The notes under the pieces are model-generated. The model did no database searches, was not told the DNA's origin, and saw only the letters and a program-made list of their open reading frames with translations. The translations under genes were made by a program, and so were the position numbers. 21,175 bases of DNA, from NCBI GenBank assembly GCA_000320545.1, contig ADNK01002695.1:1-21175 (forward strand), written 5' to 3'. This DNA is from Bigelowiella natans CCMP2755 (Eukaryota; Cercozoa; Chlorarachniophyceae). Positions 10,389 through 19,078 of this stretch are shown here, in pieces (within the stretch, counting starts at the first letter, position 1; each line of letters begins with the position of its first letter).

Positions 10389-12581
10389 ATACCTATCGAT
10401 ATCCGATTTCACAATCCTTCCTTCTGGGCCAGACCCTGCTCCAACTTGCGAGAGCTCTATGCCCAGCTCCGCAGCTACCGACCGAGCCAGAGGAGAGGCA
10501 AAGATGCGCTCTCCACTCGCCCCTACGGCAGAAGCAGGAGCAGGCGTGGCTGCAGGTGCAGCCGCAACGGGTTCCGGTGCCGGAGCTGTTTTGTCAGTTC
10601 AATTTTTTTAGGGGGGGGGGGGGGGAGGGAGGGGGGGAAATGGTTCGCAGCGAGTGAGTTTGGAAGCAAGGGATGAGAAAAGAAAACCGCCGTGCCGTGT
10701 TTGGCATAACTAAGGGAGAGGGATGACGCAACGAAATCGTGGCGGGTAGTCTTGAATTCGGACTGCGAATTGGAAGCGAAAATACCGATGATTTTTGTTC
10801 TGCGATACGGTTACTTTCCGTGTCTCGAGGCAAAAATCACAGGAATTCTCAGTTTCGTTGAAATGGTGTGCAGTTTTCCCTCTTTTCTCACGTGTACGCA
10901 GACCATGACTAGCATACATCGTATGAGAGCGTACCAGCAGGTTCAGATGCTGGTGCTGCTGCAGGGGCAGCAGAATCCTCCGGCTAATATGAGTTATGGT
11001 AAAAACATAAGAATATGAAAAGGGAAATGTGGAGGTATGGGGGGGGGCATAGAATGGCAGGGAGAGACAAGTGACAATATTTTCTACTTAAAAAAAACAC
11101 ACACACACATCCTTCTGAATTACCATGTAATCCTTAAAAGCAGCCACGTTTTCTTTGTCCTCGACAAGGATCTACAGAGGGGGAAAGGAGGAAGAAGGAG
11201 AGAGGGGGATTCGTTCAAAACCTTAACCGATTAATCGATTATTTGATTATGCAACAACGCCGACAAGAATCAAGGTGCTCTGCATCGTAAAAGGAAGATA
11301 CTCATTTGAAATATCCGATATTGCTATCAGTTATCACCGCGACTGGCGTTCCGATTGCAATATCAGCGGTGCCCTCGGCCTGGAGGACCTTAGCCAGATA
11401 ACCCTTCACATGGCGGAAAATAGCAGTATTAATATTGATTGCAGCAGTAGTAGTTGTAGTGCATCAACTCAACATCACAATCCGCTAATGATTATGGCAG
11501 GAATGATGATAGTAAATATGCTATTTTTCGTTGAAAACGGACGGATTTAAGAAGATGATCACGAGGTATAGCATCCTTTTGAGTTCAAGCACATATTGAA
11601 TACTAGCTATAAAGTTAGCTGGACCTCATCAACGGCCTCGAAAGCAACCACAGCCTTCGTTTCGACGGCATGAAGAAAGTTTATACAGAGGTGCACTTCA
11701 GAAGAGAGTAATCAGAACGTGATTACGGAGCACAGCAAATTAGACTAATGAAAAACTCTCTGGAAAAACATTCTACCTTATCGGTTTCAACGTCAGCTAT
11801 GACCGACCCTGATTCGATGAAATCTCCCTCTGCAACCTATTGTTTTAAGCACGAAATATTATTTCTCAACAACATTTTTGTTTTCCGAAGAGCCCCATAG
11901 GAGAAGGGGAGATGGGGGGTGGGGGGGGGGGGGGGGCATGAAACCGTCACCTGCCACTTGCTAATCGTTCCGACTTCCATTGTGGGTGAAAGCGCGGGCA
12001 TTGTAAGGACCTCGTGGTCTGGCACTGCAATAGAAGTCAGATTTAAGTCGATGTCAATAGCATCTATGGTAAGAACAGAAAACATAGAGCAAAAATTCGC
12101 TCCCCAGCCCCCCCCCTCTTTCCACATTCGGCCACTAGAATTTTTGGATTACATGATGAGAATCTTCGGACGCTATTCCCGAACTGCAAACTGGGGAGCC
12201 TGCGACAATTGGATGGTTGAAAGTATACAAATATGAATAAGCGAAAATGCGATATGCATATACAGAACACAGAAAATGTAATCATGTACTAATACATATG
12301 CAAAAGAATCACTTACTTGTTCCTCTCTCTTTCTCTCTCTGCCACGCACCCACATAAAATACATCTAACACAATTGTTGTGTGATCTATATTCTCCCCCT
12401 ACCTTTTAGATTCAGCTGCAAACCTATGGAGAGTTCTCGAAGAAGATCCGGTGATCCTGTGATGCATAAAGTGTCCTGTGTTGGAGGCTAAGGGCGCTTT
12501 CGAGTACTGGCAGATCTGCGCGCGGTGAAGGCGACAGCGCATTCGTTGTATCTTTGAGGTTGAAATCCGAAGGCCAATCAT
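7591..12581 (-). CDS. DLAT: Dihydrolipoamide acetyltransferase, PDH complex E2 (517 aa, 18 exons)
   Basis: E2 core of the mitochondrial pyruvate dehydrogenase complex; it moves the acetyl group from lipoamide to CoA. Exons: 12581-12403, 12199-12153, 12024-11951, 11836-11777, 11654-11625, 11403-11338, 11171-11124, 10983-10935, 10585-10393, 10070-9926, 9630-9524, 9313-9256, 9036-8951, 8718-8655, 8509-8433, 8190-8060, 7889-7831, 7671-7591; 1554 bp, all in phase. Arg/Ser-rich presequence ending RRFSS; one lipoyl domain (about 76-155; MPALSPTM, lipoyl Lys120 in ETDKA); Ala/Pro linkers; E1/E3-binding domain (about 212-249; [19 protein letters not shown]); catalytic domain from about 280 with [27 protein letters not shown] and DHRVVDG (His490, Asp494). 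[11 protein letters not shown] favours the mitochondrial over the plastid form. ATGs at 12542 and 12467 are alternative starts. Confidence 0.96.
7929..8021. repeat. (GT)n array in an E2 intron
   Basis: A long, interrupted GT array fills most of the intron between E2 exons 16 and 17. Confidence 0.95.
8393..8428. repeat. (AC)n array abutting an E2 splice donor
   Basis: On the sense strand, E2 exon 15 ends at 8433 and the donor GTTG runs straight into (GT)n, so the repeat begins four bases inside the intron. Confidence 0.93.
8781..8818. repeat. (CG)n-(GT)n tract in an E2 intron
   Basis: CG units followed by GT units form a second alternating purine-pyrimidine tract, inside the intron between E2 exons 13 and 14. 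Confidence 0.9.
8872..8942. repeat. (CT)n array in an E2 intron
   Basis: About 70 bp of CT units (GA on the sense strand) with one TTT interruption end 9 bp from the donor of E2 exon 13. Confidence 0.95.
9201..9219. repeat. Poly-G tracts in an E2 intron
   Basis: Eleven G, a T and seven G lie in the intron between exons 12 and 13; the sense strand reads poly-C. Confidence 0.85.
10232..10382. repeat. (CA)n-(TA)n-(CA)n microsatellite cluster
   Basis: CA units at 10232-10267, TA units at about 10269-10318 and CA units at 10354-10382 fill most of the intron between E2 exons 9 and 10. Confidence 0.95.
10611..10625. repeat. Poly-G run in an E2 intron
   Basis: Fifteen G, read as C on the sense strand, lie about 25 bp upstream of the acceptor of E2 exon 9. 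It may form part of the pyrimidine tract. Confidence 0.85.
11921..11936. repeat. Poly-G run in an E2 intron
   Basis: Sixteen G, read as C on the sense strand, begin about 14 bp after the donor of E2 exon 3. Confidence 0.85.
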
Positions 12582-13150
12582 CGTTATTATGGCCTGGGCA
12601 CCCGACCAACCCACAGACTAACATATGCAAAAGGGGTAATTTGCAAGGAAACTCCATACACATTCTCTGCAGCTAGCTAGAATCCGAACAAGAAATCAAA
12701 AAGTTTAGCAGCGAAAAGATGTGAGTTCTTGTTGGGATGCACGAAACTAATATTCAAAAGTCCCAAACCCTAATCGCGCATCGAAATCTCACAATCTTGT
12801 AACCCTCGCACACTTCTAAAATTCCAACACACATCCCAGCCAGGTTGAGCAAAAAGCCCCCATGTTCATTCAATTTTAAGCATAATCTTCTGGAATAATA
12901 GCAGCATCTCTCCCGTGTAATATTTACAATATCAAAACGCAGTTTAAAGGTCATTTAATACATTTGAGGAGGGTAAGGGGGGGGGGGGGGGGGAGCTAAC
13001 ATCGAAAGCTGTTGGTGAACCTAAATCGCTTTTGTCTGAGAAGCGATAAGTCCTTTTACCAACCGCGAATACCCCTGACAAAAAATTACATACGACTTGG
13101 ATATTTCATTGTCTCTATACAAAAACTAAGTTTATCCCAGATTTTCGCAG
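12582..13150. other. E2 upstream region with a G17 run
   Basis: Sequence upstream of the E2 start codon, probably holding its promoter and 5' UTR. I saw no confident coding sequence. A run of 17 G at 12977-12993 follows a GTAAG-like donor on the plus strand. Such runs otherwise occur only in introns here, which hints at an unrecognised intron (E2 5' UTR, or the plus-strand NHL-like gene that follows). Confidence 0.5.
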
Positions 13151-13365
13151 TTGTGCGGGGAGCGAAATTTATTTTTCCGCAGTCGTATCTTGGGACAAAG
13201 GGGTTTGCAATCTCCTTCGATCCTCATCTTCACATTCTAGACATGAAAGAAGGCAATATTTGCACTTTGATGGGAGACGTACACCGAGAAGGAATTGAGG
13301 ATAAGTGCTCCTGACAACAGACTTTGGATTCAGATTCATTACGATATTACGACAAGCTCAACATG
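13151..13365 (+). pseudogene. Isolated NHL-like coding fragment
   Basis: After the acceptor TTTTCGCAG, 13151 onward reads VRGAKFIFPQSYLGTKGFAI and then SFDPHLHILDMKEGNICTLM-GD. This has the order of an NHL blade: A.F..P, GFAI, FDP..HILD, G.I.TL.GD. The frame continues as VHREGIEDK to a possible donor at about 13308. An exon after the acceptor at 13330 could add FITILRQAQHG, again spacer-like. I found no start codon or flanking blades, and the tRNA gene lies just beyond. It may be a remnant or duplicate of the NHL gene, or exons of a gene I cannot complete. The type is a guess: no disabling mutation is proven. Confidence 0.45.
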
Positions 13366-13485
13366 GAGTTCCAATATAGAAACGCCCAACAAAAGTAAGT
13401 TTCTAAATAGAAAACAAAAATCGAAATGTCACAAAATGACCTACAAATTAATGGAAAAACGGAACTTGTTTCCAATTTCCCTCAC

Positions 13486-13490
13486 AAAAA
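13486..13490 (-). terminator. Pol III terminator of tRNA-Arg
   Basis: Five T on the minus strand start four bases after the tRNA 3' end, as expected for RNA polymerase III termination. Confidence 0.8.
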
Positions 13491-13493
13491 TAG

Positions 13494-13566
13494 AGATTCC
13501 GGCGGGACTCGAACCCGCAATCGCCTGATCCGAAGTCAGGCGCCTTATCCATTGGGCCACGGAACC
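13494..13566 (-). tRNA. tRNA-Arg (anticodon UCG)
   Basis: A full cloverleaf can be folded by eye. The acceptor stem is GGTTCCG with CGGAATC, including one G-U pair at 2:71. The D arm is GCCCAATGGATAAGGC. The anticodon stem CCTGA/TCAGG has loop CTTCGGA, which puts TCG at positions 34-36. The T arm is GCGGG-TTCGAGT-CCCGC. No intron and no encoded CCA, as usual for a nuclear tRNA. The unpaired base 73 reads T, unusual for tRNA-Arg. Confidence 0.96.
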
Positions 13567-13871
13567 AGAAGGTTTGTTAACGAAATGTGAAATAAAAGAT
13601 ACTAATATTACAAAATTACAAACTCAAAGAAAGGTTATGAAAGAAGGCTTACGACATACAAAAACCAAGAGAAAAAGTATAAATGGATGCCATTTTTTAT
13701 CTTGTCCTTCCCGCGATGGCAGTCAGAACACGAGCGACTCGGATGGCACGCTAAGCGTTCAGATACGAATCCGAGAGGCTGTCTTTGCCTTCTATATTAA
13801 CTCTCGATTCTGAAATAATTTGCAACGGGAGAACGCAGGTTTACTTCGAGTTTTCTCTTCTGTTGTTAGCT
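13567..13871. other. Divergent spacer between tRNA-Arg and the CULT gene
   Basis: This 305-bp gap lies upstream of both the minus-strand tRNA and the plus-strand CULT gene and should hold the CULT promoter and 5' UTR. A weak open frame runs through it on the plus strand and joins the CULT start codon frame from about 13785, but nothing in it looks conserved. No TATA box stands out. Confidence 0.5.
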
Positions 13872-15015
13872 ATGGAGCAGGAAGAACTAAGCGATCGTTC
13901 CGAAGAAGTGCAGCTGATGGAGGCGGAAGAGCCTAGGGAAGGTGAATTAATCCATGAGCCAGAGGATTCAAAAATGGAGGAAGTTCCTGACCATCAAGAA
14001 GCTACAAATGAACTCAAGGTTCTTGACATTTGCATTTCAGAGGGAAAAGAGTAACATTTCTTTGACTTGAATACATAAACCAAAAAACCTATCATCCCAT
14101 CGAGAGATTGGATGGCGAATCGTCTCTTCCTTCCACCTTCGATTAACTTCGGGAAGAAAGCAGGATTTTAATAAGCTTATATACTTAAACCGAAGGCGTG
14201 ACGCATCATATTTTTCCCGCAACGATACGGAAAATTAAACACAAGCCATTGTGCAACAGCGAGCCATAAATACTCTCACAGTTCAACCTGCACTCCGTAG
14301 CGGCGGCGTATATCGATGAATAAAATATTTTTTGACTCCAAAAGGGTTCTGGATCACCGGATGTGGACAATCCTATTGGGCGAGAGGAAGTAGGGAATAG
14401 TCCTCAAGGCAACGCCTCTGCCATCTCTGGCGGCCAGGATGGAGGAGATGACGCCAAAAGAGATAGTGCGGGGACTGAAGAACACAAAAGATGTTTCCTG
14501 TCATGCGAGATGTGCACATATCCGATTATCGAAGCTGGCGAATTCGTAATATCATCATCGATGATAATAATCAGCGAGGAGAGTCAATCTGGCTCAAACA
14601 CACACGTTGCTACTCCCCACTGAAACTAGCTCCGACGACGATGACGACGACGATGATGATTGATTCTCTTTTCACAGATTTTGGAACGGGCGGAGATATG
14701 GAGCAAAGCCGTATACGCATATCAACTCGAAGTAGTAGTTGTTGTAGTAGTAGCAGTTGCACTGAAAGAGTAGTGATTATTACTTTCACATATTTGAATT
14801 GTATGCGAACCATATTTGACAAGGTATTGAACAAAGAGGCATGGTGCTACAGCGCTACAAATCCAAACGCCAATCGCTTCGATGTCATTCGGGTACGAAG
14901 TGCATGGCAAGTTTAAATTCCTACATAAAACACACACACACACACACACAAACACGTACACGCACACACTAAAAACACACATCCGATCAAAGCAGGATAT
15001 GCGTGGTGTAGGTCT

Positions 15016-15059
<44 letters not shown>

Positions 15060-17579
15060 GCGTATGCGCGTGCCTTATATTCTGAAAGCATGTATGGGAA
15101 GTCTTCATATATGGCTGCTCATGGTTGTCACCACTGTCATCATCGTCGTCATCGTCACCAGACAAAACCCAGCATCATCGACAGGACAGTTAACGTCAGG
15201 TTGTGTTTTAGCAGCAGAGACCTTCTAAGGAAATAGAGAGAGAGAGAGGGAGAGGCGGGGGGGGGAAGAGGGAACAACCTCTTGTCCGTCCAAATCTATC
15301 TAATGAATCTTTTAAGAATACTAATAAAATGCATAAATAAACGTGTGAATGTGCGCGTCCGTATCACAGCAAAGTGATATAGAATAATGGAGCTGTCTAT
15401 AATTTATCTGTTTATCATTTGAAAAAAAAACAGCGGGCGGCCAACGATACAGCACACGTGGTTTCCTAACTACGCCTGGCAGATGACGTCGTGTGCGGCA
15501 TGCGATGCGTAATACACCATCAACATTTGAGTTTCCCCCGCCCCTTCTCAAATCCATCTCGAAGAGAAAAATAGAGAGTAAGAATTCTGTGCCTATGCTA
15601 TATCTCTTCTACATTTAAACAGATGGTATTATCATCATCATCATCTCCTCCTTCTCTTTCCCTTTCTTCCCTACTCCACCCGTGGTAACTTCTCACCCCC
15701 CCCCCTCCCCCCCCCCCGTCCCTTTCGCGCCCGCTACGCCACTAGGCATCTAGGATGGGCGTTTTCTCCAGCGTCAGTGCAACAGACGGAGTCGTCAATT
15801 GACAAGAGCTCTTCTACAAATAATGACGGGAACGACGACACGAAGAGAAGAGAGGAGAAGCAGGACGATGGGGAAGAGGAGGAGGAAGATGAGGAGGTTC
15901 CTGTGGATACCGCAGCTCTTACTCCTCCTGCTGCTTCTACTACTGAAGATACTAAGCTTGTTCGGTCTCTCCCCCAGACTACGAATAGCAGCTCTTCCGC
16001 TACTAGGAGCATTGGAGGTGCCGGCAGCGATGATAGCGAAGGCGTAGATGGCGGAGGACGAAGAGAGCAGCAGGCAGAGCAAATGGAAGAAATAGAAGAT
16101 GAAGAGGAGGAAGCAAAGAGTGCGGCAATGGCAGCGGGCGAAGCTGACGAAAAGGCTGACAGCTCTGAGCAGCGCGAAGAAAACACAAATCCGGGGGAAG
16201 GCAAGGGTACAGGGGGGGGGCCAAGCGAGGATGTATCAGGAAGCGCCAAGATAGAATTCTTTGGCCTGATCGTCACACGTATGCGACCTCGCACGCTTAC
16301 AGAGGCTGAGCTCGAGGCACTGGAGTCAAAGAGGAGGGAAATCAGATCGGCATCATGTAAGTACGGTGTGCTAGTAGTAGCGAGTGTGCGTTACATAGTA
16401 GTGAAAAACTTCAAAGGGCTTCGTCGAGAAACATTCTCATAAAGTCCCAATCATGGGGTTGTTTTGGTTGATTTTTCGCCCTACGCGCTGGCTGGTACCA
16501 ATCGGCCTTTATAGAAATTCCTCAGGAAAAGTCACTATTAGTGAGATGCAATCTTGCTTTGTTGCCTCTGAAGATTGGGCAAGGAAATGGGGAGCATTAG
16601 CATACATCCAGCATGAATATGCAGATGCAGAAAGCGAGCGTGTGTGCGTAGTTTCGTCAGATTCGCGGTATGGTTTATTGACTATTTTCTCTTTGTTGAC
16701 TGTTGTGATATACGGCGTTGTGGCGTGGCGACCTTTGGGGTGGCATTGTTTGCTACACTGACCAGCCTCATACCGCCTCAATATTTCCAGGCTGCGCGCT
16801 GTACTGAACATGGTAGTAATGTATGCTGAATCGATGAGGACTTGTGTATTAAAGAACTATGGTGATGACTATGTGTACTTTGAAAACGACAGTGCGAGAT
16901 GCACATATGGTGATTGTCGTGCTTTTCATGCGTCCAAGGACAAAAAGCATTGCAGACGGTTCTCGGTGTTCATACATAAATTCACGTCAGTTACCGACCA
17001 GCATCGCTTCCGGATTCTTCCCAGCCGTACAGGCAATGTCACACACGCCACGGCTCAGGCTAGAGATATCTTCGATTTACGAGGCTGCGGTGCAGGTTAG
17101 GCACATTCACAATATTCCTAGGCCGAAGTTAAAAGCGTAACAACCTGTGGTGCTCGTGTCCATTTCGATGTACATAAATAGAAACAAAATTTCAAAGGCC
17201 CTTTTGCTATTGTCTAATCGTTCCATTACTGGTCGAGCAAGGCTACTTTTTAAAAATAATAAGTTTCTAGGGAAATATGCTGGTATTTATAGTATCTTTT
17301 TTAAGATAGCATTCGCATGTTTGGTAAGTTCATTTGATAATATTCCGTAATCACTCGCAGGCTTGGGTTCAGTGGCGAGCTTCTATCCAAGAAGGTAGCA
17401 ATAACGGAGGGGGAAACAGCGAAGAAGGAGAAGGAGGCGATGATATTTTCGATGGCGATGGAGGAGATTATGATGACGACGGGGATGATCCGGATGTGCA
17501 CCAAAATGACGATAACAACGATGATGATAATGATGACAACGATGATGATGATAATGATGATAATGATGATGATGCTTGA
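13872..17579 (+). CDS. CULT-domain (cereblon C-terminal-like) acidic protein (492 aa, 9 exons)
   Basis: Exons: 13872-14018, 14345-14545, 14678-14731, 14824-14892, 15060-15091, 15434-15508, 15746-16356, 17025-17095, 17361-17579; 1479 bp, all in phase. Residues 1-95 are acidic and low-complexity. A CULT domain begins near residue 99. Its parts are the zinc cysteines C103-x2-C106 and C188-x2-C191, SATNP (Asn147), GRPTIQHTWFPNYAW (His175, Trp177, Trp183) and HLGWAF (Trp197, Phe199). This matches human cereblon, including the three Trp residues of the thalidomide/uridine pocket. About 160 Glu/Ser/Ala-rich residues then intervene before the last strand, FFGL (364-367). Then follow a helical stretch and an Asp/Asn tail. 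No Lon or DDB1-binding region and no signal peptide are seen. Ligand binding is inferred. Exon 8 is the least certain. Confidence 0.9.
14931..15057. repeat. (CA)n and (GT)n arrays in a CULT intron
   Basis: CA units at 14931-14950 and GT units at about 15015-15057 occupy the intron between CULT exons 4 and 5. The GT array runs into the acceptor TAG at 15057-15059. Confidence 0.93.
15696..15717. repeat. Poly-C tracts upstream of CULT exon 7
   Basis: Ten C, a T and eleven C precede the acceptor at 15745 and probably act as its pyrimidine tract. Confidence 0.85.
16532..16639 (+). other. Possible cassette exon inside CULT intron 7
   Basis: The 668-bp intron at 16357-17024 contains a 108-bp open stretch between an AG and a GT, with starting and ending phases that match exons 7 and 8. 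It reads TISEMQSCFVASEDWARKWG and then ALAYIQHEYADAESE. Including it would add 36 residues without breaking the frame. The acceptor (GGAAAAG) is poor, so it may just be open intron sequence. A long open stretch at about 16810-17024 in the same intron has no family match. Confidence 0.3.
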
Positions 17580-19078
17580 GAGGACTGGATTGAAGAAGAA
17601 AAGGGGATGAACTGCACGAGCAAGAAAAAGCACATGACGCTCAGACGAATACATAAGAAAGTAGCACTGAAACACAGTTGACGTTCCACAGCGTTTCCGC
17701 TTGCCATCGGGCGTACATGCGATGGTTCCATCTGGTAAAATTCAATGATGTGACGTCATAGCTAGATAGCGCTGAATATTTGACAGGTGGAGACGCCAAC
17801 GTGCACAAAATGCGTGCATGACAGCACGCAGTGTGCAAAACACATCGCATGCATGACTCAAAATGAACGCACATCGTCGCCTAGATCGTCTCAAACCGGC
17901 TAGCCAGTCAACCGAAGACAAATGAAGCTGGTAAACGCAGCGATGCGAGAATGATGTTCCATGCATGCGTGTTTGGACTGTTCATTGATGTTCTTCCACT
18001 TGCTTCGCAAAGTGTAGCTCGGACGTGCTGGTTGTGGAGTCAAGGCAGAACAGCGTGTGCAAGTTTTGAACAACGTTGATGGCGAGCTGGTCATCACATC
18101 AGACTCTAGAGACTGGCAGAGATGGTTGGAGTGCGCTAGCACGCGTCACGTTGATGATGGACACAGCAACGTGATGCACATGCATGCACATCATTGATCA
18201 TTGACGCATGGCTAGATGGACACGTCTAGACGTGCAATGAGTGTGTCCATTGCATTGCATGTCCATCATGTTGGATGCATCAGATGTGCACACTTGAGCA
18301 TCCATCACATTGCAATGTTCACACACGCTGCGCAGCTGGACGCATGGACTTGTCACGTGAAACAACTCGCATTGCTAGGTTGTGGTGCGCACGCGCATTG
18401 CACGGAGCTGTGCACCGGTCTGGTGGTGTGGTGAACTTGCTAGCTTGGGGGAACTGAGCCACTGACCCATTTGACTTGTTGGGATGCTCATCATTGTGGA
18501 CACACTGCACGCCATGCTGTCAAGCACCAAACGCGTTCATCATGCCACAGCACGCGCACCGGCCCGCATCGCCGCCATCGAAAATCACCTCGAGCACTTT
18601 GAAAATTGAGCGATCGAAACTTGAGAAAGAGAGAACCAGTTTTGCTTTGTCCGCTGAATTCACTTTGGTTTGCTTTTCCTTGCTAGTGGGTTTTGCTTGA
18701 GCACAAATGAATGAGCAAATGAACAAGAAAGAAAGAAAGATTGAAACATCATCAATGGATTCCACCTCGCCACCTCGCCGAATTGGGTGCAGAATGGAAG
18801 AGAATGGCTCTGAGTTCGTGTCTACGACATCAACTTTATTCTTGTCGCTGCACCAAAAACATCCACATCTCCAGCAAAGCTTAAGACAAGATCTACATTG
18901 TGGACGTGTCGCTTACCCTTGCATCAATACGGAAAATATTAATCACATAGATTTATCCTTGTGCGACATGCATTTGGGGCAGACGTTTGAAATGAACGCA
19001 CCTCATCCACTACTACTTAAACATCAGACGAGCTAAGAATACTATAAGCTTCAAAACTCATTTTCAACGCATACCATC
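17580..19078. other. Intergenic spacer between CULT and PNGase A genes
   Basis: This 1.5-kb spacer should hold the PNGase A promoter. It has no dinucleotide microsatellites or long homopolymers. The part at about 17650-18540 is rich in short palindromes and words such as GCATGC and TCTAGA, including the 14-bp perfect palindrome CACGTCTAGACGTG at 18221-18234. A 12-base word, CTTGCTAGCTTG, is shared with the spacer at 6430-7590. The part at 18543-19036 has moderately long open frames on both strands that I could not assign. Confidence 0.65.
18543..19036 (+). other. Unassigned open stretch upstream of the PNGase A gene
   Basis: On the plus strand an ATG in GTTCATCATGCC opens a basic frame (MPQHAHRPASPPSKITSSTL...). 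Further on, an ATG at 18707 opens a 109-codon frame to 19036. On the minus strand 18765-18520 is also open, including a hydrophobic run, but lacks an ATG start. None matches a known family. It could be PNGase A 5' UTR, a small separate gene or noncoding DNA. Confidence 0.25.

Noticed and set aside
14491-14916. A 141-codon plus-strand frame through CULT exons 2-4
   Set aside because: It reads through introns. The CULT match requires splicing at 14545, 14678, 14731 and 14824; only exon 4 uses this frame.
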